Of a stretch of DNA of 64,000 nucleotides, positions 15,166 to 24,061 are shown piece by piece. Positions within the stretch are counted from its first letter, which is position 1. The number at the start of each line of letters is the position of its first letter. The DNA is from Streptomyces ferrugineus (GTDB lineage Bacteria; Actinomycetota; Actinomycetes; Streptomycetales; Streptomycetaceae): contig NZ_CP063373.1 in the NCBI RefSeq assembly GCF_015160855.1, positions 7,130,001 through 7,194,000 on the forward strand, written 5' to 3'. The notes under the pieces were generated by a model that was given only the letters and a program-made list of their open reading frames with translations, had not been told where the DNA came from and did not search any database. The position numbers and the translations under genes are program-made.

Positions 15166-16623
15166 CTAGTGCACGCCCATCCAGCTCTCAATGGGATTGA
15201 GGGCGAAGAAGACCAGGAAGATGCCTGTCAGGGCCCACATGAATGCCCCGATCTCCCTCGCCTTGCCCTGAGCGATCTTGATGGCCACGTACGAGATGAC
15301 GCCGGCCGCGACACCGGCCGTGATCGAGTACGTGAACGGCATGATGACGACCGTCAGGAACACCGGGATCGCGGTGGCCCGGTCGGCCCAGTCCACATGC
15401 CGTGCGTTCATCATCATCATGGCGCCGATCACCACCAGGGCCGCCGCCGCGACCTCGCCCGGCACGATCGCCGTCAGCGGGGTGAAGAACAGGCAGGCCG
15501 CGAAGAACAGTCCGGTGACGACCGAGGACAGGCCCGTGCGGGCACCCTCGCCGACGCCGGTCGCCGACTCGACGAACACCGTCTGGCCGGACGCGCCGGA
15601 CACACCGCCGATCGCACCGCCCGCGCCGTCGATGAACAGCGCCTTGGACAGGCCCGGCATCCGGCCCTTGTCGTCGGCGAGCTTGGCCTCGGTGCCGACG
15701 CCGATGATCGTCGCCATCGCGTCGAAGAACCCGGCGAGCACCAGGGTGAACACGATCATGCCGACCGTCATGGCGCCGACCTCGCCCCAGCCGCCGAACT
15801 CGACATTGCCGAAGATCGAGAAGTCGGGCATGGACACCGCGCTGCCGTGCAGTTCGGGAGCGCCGCTGGCCCACTGCTTGGGGTCGATGACGTCGAGGGC
15901 GTTGAGGACGACGGCCAGTACGGTGCCGCCGATGATGCCGATCAGGATCGCGCCGGGGATGCCGCGCGCCTGGAGCATGAAGATCGCGAGCAGGGTGGCC
16001 GCGAAGAGCAGCACCGGCCAGCCGGCCAGTTCGCCGGCCGGGCCGAGGGTGACCGGGGTGGCCTCGCCCTGGTGCACGAAGCCGGCCTTGAAGAAGCCGA
16101 TCAGGGCGACGAACAGGCCGATGCCCATGGTGATGGCGTGCTTGAGCGCGAGCGGGATCGCGTTCATGATCATCTCGCGCAGGCCGGTGACGACCAGCAG
16201 CATGATGACGACGCCGTACATCACACACATGCCCATGGCCTGCGGCCAGGTCATCTGCGGGGCGACCTGTGAGGCGAGCACGCCGGAGACGGAGAGGCCG
16301 GCGGCGAGGGCGAGCGGCACCTTGCCGAAGAAGCCCATCAACAGCGTGGTGAGGGCCGCCGCGAACGCGGTCGCGGTGATCAGGGCCTTCTGGGCGAGGG
16401 TGTCCCCCGCCGCGTCCTTGCCGGACAGGATCAGCGGGTTGAGCAGGAGGATGTACGCCATCGCCATGAAGGTGGTGACGCCGCCGCGCACCTCGCGCGC
16501 GACCGAGGATCCTCTGTGGGATATGTGAAAGTACCGGTCGAGCCAGGACCTGCCGGCCGGGACGCGGGTGCCTTCTCCCGCGTCTTCGGCTGTGGTCCTG
16601 GGCTCCGTTGACTGCTGGGTCAT
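15166..16623 (-). CDS. NCS2-family AzgA-type purine permease
   Basis: A 485-residue membrane protein with about 12-14 hydrophobic segments. The N-terminal signature GGVTTFMAMAYILLLNPLIL and later GLFVALIGFFKAGFV and ATGVGEGARTGLSSVVTG are characteristic of the AzgA/PbuG branch of NCS2, which imports hypoxanthine, adenine or guanine with protons. It lies between xdhC and the xanthine dehydrogenase subunit genes, so it probably supplies the purine that they oxidise. A gap of 58 nt separates it from xdhC. Confidence 0.92.
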   Translation of the reverse strand: MTQQSTEPRTTAEDAGEGTRVPAGRSWLDRYFHISHRGSSVAREVRGGVTTFMAMAYILLLNPLILSGKDAAGDTLAQKALITATAFAAALTTLLMGFFGKVPLALAAGLSVSGVLASQVAPQMTWPQAMGMCVMYGVVIMLLVVTGLREMIMNAIPLALKHAITMGIGLFVALIGFFKAGFVHQGEATPVTLGPAGELAGWPVLLFAATLLAIFMLQARGIPGAILIGIIGGTVLAVVLNALDVIDPKQWASGAPELHGSAVSMPDFSIFGNVEFGGWGEVGAMTVGMIVFTLVLAGFFDAMATIIGVGTEAKLADDKGRMPGLSKALFIDGAGGAIGGVSGASGQTVFVESATGVGEGARTGLSSVVTGLFFAACLFFTPLTAIVPGEVAAAALVVIGAMMMMNARHVDWADRATAIPVFLTVVIMPFTYSITAGVAAGVISYVAIKIAQGKAREIGAFMWALTGIFLVFFALNPIESWMGVH

Positions 16624-16735
16624 GTGGGCCTACTCCCAAGGTTCATAGGGGCACCCGCGGATTGCCTTCGGCGATCGACGGGGTTTGGGGAGGTGCACGA
16701 CCCGGGGGACGGCCCGAGACGAACAATCGGGGGGT

Positions 16736-16760
16736 CCTGGGGGGACGAAGTCCCCCCAGG
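16736..16760. terminator. Hairpin terminator downstream of the xanthine dehydrogenase genes
   Basis: Perfect 11-bp arms CCTGGGGGGAC (16736-16746) and GTCCCCCCAGG (16750-16760) around a 3-nt loop. It lies 14 nt after the molybdopterin-subunit stop on the minus strand. The permease and xdhC therefore probably use a separate promoter. Confidence 0.75.
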
Positions 16761-16773
16761 AGAATTCACCGGT

Positions 16774-19170
16774 TCAACCCCCGGAGGGTTGCGTGCCCGT
16801 GAGGTGTTCGGGCCGTACCGGCGTTCGGTTGAGCTCCAGCCCGGTCGCGTTCCGGATCGCCGCGAGGACGGCCGGGGTCGACGACAGGGTGGGGGCCTCG
16901 CCGACGCCGCGCAGCCCGTACGGGGCGTGGTCGTCGGCGAGTTCGAGCACGTCGACCGGGATGATCGGCGTGTCGAGGATGGTCGGGAGCAGGTAGTCCG
17001 TGAAGGACGGGTTCCTGACCTTCGCGGTCTTGGGGTCGACGACGATCTCCTCCATCACCGCGATGCCCATGCCCTGGAGGGTGCCGCCCTGGATCTGGCC
17101 CAGGACGGACAGCGGGTTGAGCGCCTTGCCGACGTCCTGGGCGCAGGCCAGTTCGATGACCTTGACCAGGCCGAGCTCGGTGTCGACCTCGACGACGGCG
17201 CGGTGCGCGGCGAAGGAGTACTGGACGTGGCCGAAGCCCTGGCCGGTGCGCAGGTCGAAGGCCTCGGTCGGACGGTGCCGCCACTCGGCCTCGACCTCGA
17301 CGCTCTCGTCTTCGAGCACGTCGACCAGGTCGGCGAGCACTTCGCCGCCGTCGGTGACGACCTTGCCGCCCTCAAGGAGCAGCTCCGCCGTCGCCCAGGC
17401 CGGGTGGTAGGAGCCGAACTTGCGGCGCCCGATCTCCAGGACCTTCTCGCGGACGAGTTCGCAGGAGTTCTTCACGGCGCCGCCGGTGACGTACGTCTGC
17501 CGCGACGCGGACGTCGAGCCGGCGCTGCCGACCTGGGTGTCCGCCGGGTGGATGGTCACCTGGGTGACGCCCAGCTCGGTGCGGGCGATCTGCGCGTGGA
17601 CGGTGACTCCGCCCTGGCCGACTTCCGCCATGGCCGTGTGCACGGTGGCGACGGGCTCGCCGCCGATGACCTCCATGCGCACCTTGGCGGTGGAGTAGTC
17701 GTCGAAGCCCTCGGAGAAGCCGACGTTCTTGATGCCGACCGCGTAGCCGACCCCGCGGACGACGCCCTCGCCGTGCGTGGTGTTGGACAGACCGCCCGGC
17801 AGCTGCCGTACGTCCGACCCCTCGCTGGACTCCCACTGGCGCTCCGGCGGCATCGGCATCGCCTTGACGCGGCGCAGGAGTTCGGCGACCGGGGCCGGGG
17901 AGTCGACCGGCTGCCCGGTCGGCATGATGGTCCCCTGCTCCATGGCGTTGCGCCGGCGGAACTCCACCGGGTCCATGCCGAGTTGCTTCGCCACCTTGTC
18001 CATCTGCGCCTCGTAGGCGAAGCACGCCTGGACCGCGCCGAAGCCGCGCATGGCGCCGCAGGGCGGGTTGTTGGTGTAGAGGGCGATGGCCTCGATGTCG
18101 ACGTCGTCGACCACGTACGGGCCGATCGACAGCGAGGAGGCGTTGCCGACGACGGCCGGGGAGGCGGAGGCGTACGCGCCGCCGTCCAGCACGATCCGGC
18201 ACTTGACGTGGGTGAGCTTGCCGTCGCGCGTGGCCCCGTGCTCGTAGTACAGCTTGGCGGGGTGGCGGTGGACGTGTCCGAAGAAGGACTCGAAGCGGTT
18301 GTAGACGATCTTGACCGGCTTGCCCGTGCGCAGCGCCAGCAGACAGGCGTGGATCTGCATCGACAGGTCCTCGCGGCCGCCGAAGGCGCCGCCGACGCCG
18401 GACAGCGTCATGCGGACCTTGCTCTCGGGCAGGCCGAGGACGGGCGCGATCTGGCGCAGGTCGGAGTGCAGCCACTGGGTGGCGATGTAGAGGTGGACAC
18501 CGCCGTCCTCGTCGGGCACGGCGAGGCCGGACTCCGGGCCGAGGAAGGCCTGGTCCTGCATGCCGAAGGTGTACTCGCCCTTGACGATGACGTCGGCCCG
18601 CTTCGCCGCCTCGGCGGCGTCGCCGCGGAAGATCGGCTGGCGGTGCACGATGTTCGGGTGCGGGACGTGGCCGGAGTGGTGGTCGTCGCGGTTCTCGTGG
18701 ATGAGGATCGCGTCGGGGGCGGTCGCTGAGGCCTCGTCGGTGATGACGGGCAGTTCGCGGTAGTCGACCTTGATCTTCGCGGCGGCGCGGCGGGCGGTCT
18801 CCGGGTGGTCGGCGGCGACGATGGCGACCGGCTCACCGTGGTGCCGGACCCTGCCGTTGGCCAGGACGGGGGTGTCCTGGATCTCCAGGCCGTAGTTCTT
18901 CACGTCGGTCGGCAGGTCGTCGTACGTCATGACGGCGTACACGCCCGCCATGGCGAGCGCCTCGCTCGTGTCGATGGACACGATCTCGGCGTGTGCGACG
19001 GTGGATCGGAGGATCTGCCCCCAGAGCATGTCCTCGTGCCACATGTCGGACGAGTACGCGAACTCGCCGGTGACCTTGAGGGTGCCGTCCGGGCGGAGCG
19101 TGGACTCGCCGATGCCGCCCTTGGTCTGGGACCCCTGGGTGATCTTGGTGGGAGCGCCGTTGGTGGGCAT
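16774..19170 (-). CDS. Xanthine dehydrogenase, molybdopterin-binding subunit
   Basis: A 798-residue large subunit of the xanthine oxidase family. The aldehyde oxidase a/b hammerhead domain comes first (KVTGEFAYSSDM), then the molybdenum-binding domain with GGAFGGRE, PPCGAMRGFGA and, near the end, the catalytic glutamate segment YGLRGVGEAPT. The ATG at 19170 is chosen since conserved sequence begins there and a purine-rich site precedes it; the longer frame upstream overlaps the 2Fe-2S gene. It oxidises hypoxanthine to xanthine and urate with the two preceding subunits. It starts 5 nt after the stop of the 2Fe-2S subunit gene. Confidence 0.92.
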   Translation of the reverse strand: MPTNGAPTKITQGSQTKGGIGESTLRPDGTLKVTGEFAYSSDMWHEDMLWGQILRSTVAHAEIVSIDTSEALAMAGVYAVMTYDDLPTDVKNYGLEIQDTPVLANGRVRHHGEPVAIVAADHPETARRAAAKIKVDYRELPVITDEASATAPDAILIHENRDDHHSGHVPHPNIVHRQPIFRGDAAEAAKRADVIVKGEYTFGMQDQAFLGPESGLAVPDEDGGVHLYIATQWLHSDLRQIAPVLGLPESKVRMTLSGVGGAFGGREDLSMQIHACLLALRTGKPVKIVYNRFESFFGHVHRHPAKLYYEHGATRDGKLTHVKCRIVLDGGAYASASPAVVGNASSLSIGPYVVDDVDIEAIALYTNNPPCGAMRGFGAVQACFAYEAQMDKVAKQLGMDPVEFRRRNAMEQGTIMPTGQPVDSPAPVAELLRRVKAMPMPPERQWESSEGSDVRQLPGGLSNTTHGEGVVRGVGYAVGIKNVGFSEGFDDYSTAKVRMEVIGGEPVATVHTAMAEVGQGGVTVHAQIARTELGVTQVTIHPADTQVGSAGSTSASRQTYVTGGAVKNSCELVREKVLEIGRRKFGSYHPAWATAELLLEGGKVVTDGGEVLADLVDVLEDESVEVEAEWRHRPTEAFDLRTGQGFGHVQYSFAAHRAVVEVDTELGLVKVIELACAQDVGKALNPLSVLGQIQGGTLQGMGIAVMEEIVVDPKTAKVRNPSFTDYLLPTILDTPIIPVDVLELADDHAPYGLRGVGEAPTLSSTPAVLAAIRNATGLELNRTPVRPEHLTGTQPSGG

Positions 19171-19175
19171 GCTGC

Positions 19176-19760
19176 TCAGACCGCCTCTCCCTGCCGGGCG
19201 GCCGCGAGGCGGACCGCGTCCATGATCTTCTCGTAGCCGGTGCAGCGGCACAGGTTGCCCGAGAGCGCCTCGCGGATGTCCGCGTCGGTGGGGTTCGGGT
19301 TGCGCTCCAGCATCTCGTCGGCGGCGACCAGCAGACCCGGGGTGCAGAACCCGCACTGGACCGCGCCGGCGTCGATGAACGCCTGCTGGATCGGGGAGAG
19401 TTCGGTGCCCTCACCGGTCTGGGAGTCCTGGCCCTTGGCGGCCCACTGCTGGGCGTCGTTCAGCGAGGTGCCGCAGGCTCCGGTGGCACAACCGCCGCCC
19501 TCGGCACGCTGCTTGGCGAAGTCGGCCAGGCCCTCGACGGTGACGACCTCACGGCCCTCGACCTGCCCGGCGGCGACGAGGCACGAACACACCGGCACAC
19601 CATCCAGCCGGACCGTGCAGGACCCGCACTCGCCCTGCTCACAGGCGTTCTTGGACCCCGGCAGACCGAGCCGCTCGCGCAGCACGTACAGCAGGCTCTC
19701 GCCCTCCCACACGTCGTCGGCTTCCTGCGGACGTCCGTTGACAGTGAAGTTGACGCGCAT
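19176..19760 (-). CDS. Xanthine dehydrogenase, 2Fe-2S subunit
   Basis: A 194-residue iron-sulfur subunit. The N-terminal plant-type ferredoxin cluster ligands are in CEQGECGSC plus a downstream VPVCSC. The C-terminal helical domain holds the second cluster in QCGFCTPG and NLCRCTGYEKI. An insertion (about residues 85-120, GGGCATGACG onward) is longer than in typical family members and cysteine-containing. The start ATG overlaps the stop of the FAD subunit gene by 1 nt (TAATG). It passes electrons from the molybdenum site to FAD. Confidence 0.93.
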   Translation of the reverse strand: MRVNFTVNGRPQEADDVWEGESLLYVLRERLGLPGSKNACEQGECGSCTVRLDGVPVCSCLVAAGQVEGREVVTVEGLADFAKQRAEGGGCATGACGTSLNDAQQWAAKGQDSQTGEGTELSPIQQAFIDAGAVQCGFCTPGLLVAADEMLERNPNPTDADIREALSGNLCRCTGYEKIMDAVRLAAARQGEAV

Positions 19761-20650
19761 TACGCGGCTCCCTCCGTGAGGCGGCGCTCGCCGCGGTACG
19801 ACTCCCAGGTCCAGGTCAGCGTGCGGCGGGCCATGACGCCGACCGCGTGCCGGCGGTAGCTCGCCGTGCCCCGGACGTCGTCGATCGGGTTGCAGGCGCC
19901 CGAGCACAGCTCGGCGAACTGCTTGGCGACCGACGGGGTGATGATCTTGCCGTTGTCCCAGAAGCCGCCCTCTTCGAGCGCCGCGTTCAGGAACTCCTCG
20001 GCAGCCTCGGCCCGGATCGGCGTCGGGGCGGCCGAGCCGATGCCGGTGCGGACGGTCCGCGTCTCGGGGTGCAGCGCGAGCCCGAAGGCGCACACCGCGA
20101 TGACCATGGCGTTGCGGGTGCCGACCTTGGAGTACTGCTGCGGTCCGTCGGCCTTCTTGATGTGCACGGCCCGGATCAGCTCGTCGGCGGCGAGCGCGTT
20201 GCGCTTCACGCCGGTGTAGAACGCGTCGATCGGAATACGACGGGACCCGCGCACCGACTCGACCTCGACCTCGGCGCCTGCCGCCAGCAGGGCGGGGTGG
20301 GCGTCGCCGGCCGGGGAGGCGGTGCCGAGGTTGCCGCCGACGCCGCCGCGGTTGCGGATCTGCGGGGAGGCGACCGTGTGCGAGGCGAGGGCCAGGCCCG
20401 GCAGCTCGGCGCGCAGGTGCTCCATGATCTCGGTGTACGGCACGGAGGCCCCGAGCCGCACGCTCTCCTCGCCGGCCTCCCACTCGTAGAGGTCACCGAT
20501 GCGGTTCAGGTCGAGGAGGTACTCGGGCCGACGGTGGTCGAAGTTGATCTCGACCATCACATCGGTGCCACCCGCAATCGGCACAGCGGTGGGGTGCTCG
20601 GCCTTCGCGGCGAGCGCCTCCTCCCAACTGGCGGGGCGAAGGAAGTCCAT
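19760..20650 (-). CDS. Xanthine dehydrogenase, FAD-binding subunit
   Basis: A 296-residue FAD subunit of the CO dehydrogenase flavoprotein family. The FAD pyrophosphate loop appears as PIAGGTDVMVEI and the second motif as NRGGVGGNLGTASPAGD. It transfers electrons from the iron-sulfur subunit to NAD or another acceptor. It is first in the leftward three-subunit operon and lies divergent to pucR across a 376-bp gap that must carry the promoters. Confidence 0.92.
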   Translation of the reverse strand: MDFLRPASWEEALAAKAEHPTAVPIAGGTDVMVEINFDHRRPEYLLDLNRIGDLYEWEAGEESVRLGASVPYTEIMEHLRAELPGLALASHTVASPQIRNRGGVGGNLGTASPAGDAHPALLAAGAEVEVESVRGSRRIPIDAFYTGVKRNALAADELIRAVHIKKADGPQQYSKVGTRNAMVIAVCAFGLALHPETRTVRTGIGSAAPTPIRAEAAEEFLNAALEEGGFWDNGKIITPSVAKQFAELCSGACNPIDDVRGTASYRRHAVGVMARRTLTWTWESYRGERRLTEGAA

Positions 20651-21026
20651 GACCGGCTCTCTTCTTCGTCTCGTGGGTCGTACGGTTTGAGCCAGATCAG
20701 GTGCGGCGGGCCCGGCTCGTTCATGTGCTGTTAACGCGCATTGACGTCAGTACACAGCGCCCTGCTCCACCGGGGTCAGTCACGGAAACCATGAAGGAGT
20801 TGGCTGGCCAGGGAGGTCATCTTGTAGATTCGTATGAACGGAGGTCACCAGTAACCTCCACGTCTTTCTCCGGAAACATCGGGCACAGCCCTGTGACCTG
20901 GGACACCGTCCGAAAGACGACGAGCACCGCGCTCCGGCGCCGCTCATCGGGCCCGCCGATCGGGCCGCACCCACGGACCCCCAGGATTCATCGTAGATTT
21001 CGAGACAAGGAACGGCGGCGACGAGA
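20651..21026. promoter_or_regulatory. Divergent control region between xanthine dehydrogenase genes and pucR
   Basis: This 376-bp gap holds no convincing gene. It contains repeats of GGTCA: GGAGGTCA at 20812-20819 and again at 20840-20847 (28 bp apart), a GGGTCA near 20774, and the opposite-strand form TGACC near 20891. The second copy is part of an inverted repeat GGAGGT-n8-ACCTCC (20840-20859). These are candidate PucR sites by position only; I could not set clear -35/-10 boxes. Confidence 0.4.
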
Positions 21027-22700
21027 ATGCGGCTGCGCGCACTGCTGGAAACGGACGCGCTGGGCCTCAAGCTGCTCGGCGGCGAGGACGAGCTGGACCG
21101 CACCGTGCGCGGGGTGATGACCACCGACCTCCGGGACCCCAGCCGCTATCTGTCCGGCGGGGAGCTGGTGCTCACCGGGCTGGCCTGGCGTCGGAACGCC
21201 GCGGACTCGGACCCTTTCGTGCGGATCCTCGTACAGGCCGGGGTCGCGGCCCTCGCGGCCGGTGAGGCCGAGCTGGGCGACATCCCCGACGACCTGGTGG
21301 TGGCCTGCGCCCGGCACCGTCTGCCGCTGTTCGCGGTGCACGAGTCGGTGGCGTTCGCGACGGTCACCGAGCATGTCGTTCGGCAGGTGAGCGGCGAGCG
21401 CGCCGGGGACCTCGCGGCCGTCGTCGACCGGCACCGCCGGATGATGACCTCGGGCCCGGCGGGCGGCGGCCCGGACGTGGTCCTGGATCTGCTCGGCTCG
21501 GACCTGGACCTGCGGGCGTGGGTGATGTCGCCGACGGGCCGGCTCATCGCGGGCTCCAAGGTCGGGGGCCCGGCCCTGCCCGTCGAGGTGTGCGCGAGGC
21601 TGGCGGCGGAGCATCTGGCGGCCACCCGCACCGGCCGCCGCGGCCCGCACCGGTCGACCCTCGGCACCACCACGTACTCCCTCTTCCCGATCCGCAGCAG
21701 CGGCCGCACCCCGCAGGGCGCGCGGGATGTGCGCGAGACGCTGCTGTCGGACTGGCTGCTGGCCGTGGAGGCGGACGCGGGCGACTGGCCCGAGGAGCGG
21801 CTCGACCTCCTCCAGGGCGTCACCCAGCTCATCGCGGTCGAACGGGACCGCCGGGACGCGGCGCGCACGGTCCGCCGCCGCCTCGCCCAGGAGGTCCTGG
21901 AGCTGGTCCAGACGGGCGCGGCGCCCGCGGAGATCGCCGCGCGCCTGCGGGTCGCGGCACCGGTCCTGCTGCCCGGCCTCGGGGCGGCGCCGCACTGGCA
22001 GGTGGTGGTCGCGCGGGTCGAGTGGGAGGACGGCGACATCGAGGCGGGTCCGATCGCGCAGTCCCTCCTGGAGGAGATCCTGGTGGACCCGGTGGCGACG
22101 GGGCCCGAACCGTCCGACCGCATCGCCGTCGCCCACACGGGCGACGAGGCGATCGCCCTGGTGCCGCTCCCGGCGGTCTCGTCGGAGCACGACGGCTCGG
22201 AGGCCGGCATCCTCGCGGACGCCCTCCTCGACTCGGTGCGCGACCCGCTCGCCGCGGGCCTGGACGGCGACGGCCGGGTCACGCTCGGTGTCAGCGCGGC
22301 GGTGCACTCGGCGGAGGGCCTGCGCGGCGCCCTGGAGGAGGCCCGCCACGCCCGCCGGGTGGCGGCGGCGCGCCCGGGCCGGGTCTGCGCGGCGGGCCAC
22401 CAGGAGCTGGCCTCCCATGTGCTCCTGCTGCCGTTCGTCCCCGACGACGTGCGCAGGGCCTTCACGGCCCGCCTCCTCGACCCGCTGCGCGACTACGACC
22501 GCCGCCACCGGGCCGAGCTGATCCCCACCCTCGAGGCGTTCCTGGACTGCGACGGCTCCTGGACCCGCTGTGCGACCCGTCTCCACCTGCACGTCAACAC
22601 ACTGCGCTACCGCGTGGGCAGGATCGAGCAGTTGACGAGTCGGGACCTCTCCCGCCTGGAGGACAAGCTGGATTTCTTCTTGGCATTGCGGATGAGTTGA
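21027..22700 (+). CDS. pucR: PucR-family purine catabolism regulator
   Basis: A 557-residue regulator. The N-terminal PucR domain (LGLKLLGGEDELDRTVRGV through DLVVACARHRLPLFAVHES) spans about residues 5-120. A middle region of GGDEF/CdaR-like character follows. The C-terminal HTH_30 domain ends the protein (FLDCDGSWTRCATRLHLHVN and LRYRVGRIEQLT). Members control purine use, usually sensing an intermediate such as allantoin or urate. Position divergent from the xanthine dehydrogenase operon supports that target. ATG at 21027; the ribosome site GGAACGGCGG upstream is moderate. Confidence 0.9.
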   Translation: MRLRALLETDALGLKLLGGEDELDRTVRGVMTTDLRDPSRYLSGGELVLTGLAWRRNAADSDPFVRILVQAGVAALAAGEAELGDIPDDLVVACARHRLPLFAVHESVAFATVTEHVVRQVSGERAGDLAAVVDRHRRMMTSGPAGGGPDVVLDLLGSDLDLRAWVMSPTGRLIAGSKVGGPALPVEVCARLAAEHLAATRTGRRGPHRSTLGTTTYSLFPIRSSGRTPQGARDVRETLLSDWLLAVEADAGDWPEERLDLLQGVTQLIAVERDRRDAARTVRRRLAQEVLELVQTGAAPAEIAARLRVAAPVLLPGLGAAPHWQVVVARVEWEDGDIEAGPIAQSLLEEILVDPVATGPEPSDRIAVAHTGDEAIALVPLPAVSSEHDGSEAGILADALLDSVRDPLAAGLDGDGRVTLGVSAAVHSAEGLRGALEEARHARRVAAARPGRVCAAGHQELASHVLLLPFVPDDVRRAFTARLLDPLRDYDRRHRAELIPTLEAFLDCDGSWTRCATRLHLHVNTLRYRVGRIEQLTSRDLSRLEDKLDFFLALRMS

Positions 22701-22719
22701 CCTCACGCGGGACCTCGCG

Positions 22720-22754
22720 AACGGCGGCACGGAGTGGCACCAAGTGCCGCCGTT
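22720..22754. terminator. Hairpin terminator after pucR
   Basis: Perfect 11-bp arms AACGGCGGCAC (22720-22730) and GTGCCGCCGTT (22744-22754) with a 13-nt loop, 19 nt after the pucR stop. Confidence 0.75.
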
Positions 22755-22864
22755 GTCCCACGACTTTGTGAAATCCTTCACCCACCCTCTTGGCCGGGCC
22801 CGGAGATTCGTGCTGAGATGCCGCCACCACTCAACAGCTCGATGGCGTGCTCGGGGAGGGCAAG

Positions 22865-23653
22865 GTGGCGCATACCGCCATGTCTGGTAACGGAACGACC
22901 GCTGGCGACGATCCACTCCAGACCGCGGTATGGCGGCTGCGCTCACGCGCCTGCTGGGCGGACGCGGCGGCCCTGCTCCAGCCGGTGACCGCGCCGGCCG
23001 CGCTGCAGCGGGCATCGCTGCTGGTGGAGCGCTGCCTCTACACCGAGCAGGGCTGGCAGGAGGCCGAGGACGCGCTCCGAACGGCCGAAGCGCTCGCGCA
23101 CAGTGACGACGAACGGGGCGCGGCCGCTTGTGAACGCGGGCAACTTGCGTACGCGGCGACGCTGCACGGAGTGCGCGACCGGGCGGACGAGGCGCGGGCG
23201 GCGCTGGGCAGGGCGGCGGCGCTGATCCCTCCGGGGGCGGTGGGCAGGGCGCTGCTGGACTTCCGCCGGGGTCTGCTGGCGGAGAACCTGGCCCGCTCGC
23301 CGCAGGCCGCCCGCGCCGCATACCGGCGCGCGCACGCGGGTGCCACGGCCCACGCCGACCCGCTGCTGCTCTCCTTCACCTGGCGTCATCTGGCCGGACT
23401 GGCCCTGCGTGACGGCGAGTTGGCGGAGGCGCGGCACGGTTTCGCGGAGTCGCTGCGGATCCGGGAGGAGCTGGGGTATCTGGTGGGCACGGCCCCCGCC
23501 CTGGCGTCCCTGGCCGACGCGGAGGCCGAGCCGGAGGCGTCCCGGCTGCGTGAGGAGGCCCGCCGGCTGTTCCGCCTCCTGGGCGGCGTGCCGACCTGGC
23601 TCTCGCGGCAGCTGGCCCCGATTCCCCCGGCCGCGGGGGCGGCGACGGCGTAA
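22865..23653 (+). CDS. TPR-like helical repeat protein of unknown function
   Basis: A 262-residue alanine- and arginine-rich protein. From about residue 20 it is made of paired helices with a TPR-like pattern, for example QGWQEAEDALRTAEALAHS and DGELAEARHGFAESLRIREE. No signal peptide or membrane segment. The GTG at 22865 is chosen because GGGAGG lies 6 nt upstream; an ATG five codons later is an alternative. Such proteins scaffold protein contacts; no partner is indicated. It is followed by a repeat cluster. Confidence 0.7.
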   Translation: MAHTAMSGNGTTAGDDPLQTAVWRLRSRACWADAAALLQPVTAPAALQRASLLVERCLYTEQGWQEAEDALRTAEALAHSDDERGAAACERGQLAYAATLHGVRDRADEARAALGRAAALIPPGAVGRALLDFRRGLLAENLARSPQAARAAYRRAHAGATAHADPLLLSFTWRHLAGLALRDGELAEARHGFAESLRIREELGYLVGTAPALASLADAEAEPEASRLREEARRLFRLLGGVPTWLSRQLAPIPPAAGAATA

Positions 23654-24061
23654 CGAACGGCGTTTCCTCGCCCCCGCCGCCCCTACCCGTCCCATCCCCA
23701 GGGGCTCCGCCCCTTCGACCCCACTGGGGCTGCCGCCCCAGACCCCGCTCCGGCCCCTAAAGGGCCTTGTCCTCAAACGCCGGACGGGCTGGATTGCGCC
23801 GACCGGCGCTGAAAGGTGGCGCCCAGCGGGTGGGTGGGGGCTCGGGATGGGGAGAGCCAGCCCTCGGGCACCGGACAGGCCGGAGGACGCCGGCTGGCGT
23901 TGAAGGGTAGCGCCGGATGGAAAGAGTCCGTCCTCGGGCGCTGGGCGGGCCGGAGGATGCCGGCCGGCGTTGAAAAGTTGCGCCCAGCGGGTGGGTGAGG
24001 GCTCGGGGTGGCGAGAGTCCGTCCTCGGGCACCGGACGGGCTGGAAGGTGTCGGTCGGTGT
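23654..24061. repeat. Mosaic intergenic repeat cluster (four copies of a GC-rich unit)
   Basis: This 408-bp stretch holds no gene. Four copies of a unit starting C(G/A)C(C/T)GG(A/G)C(G/A)GG(C)(C/T)GGA begin at 23778, 23869, 23939 and 24030, so spacings are 91, 70 and 91 bp. Each of the first three copies goes on through a GGCG(T/C)TGAA block. The 91-bp units also carry GCGCCCAGCGGGTGGGTG, missing from the 70-bp unit, and most contain a (G)TCC(G)TCCTCGGGC junction. Similar CCTCAAACGCCGGACGGGC elements are common between Streptomyces genes. Part may be a terminator-derived repeat. Confidence 0.65.

Noticed and set aside
20701..21117. Rightward frame at 20701-21117 overlapping the pucR start as a small gene
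   Set aside because: Arg/Ser-rich shadow-like translation, no ribosome site, and it overlaps pucR coding sequence.
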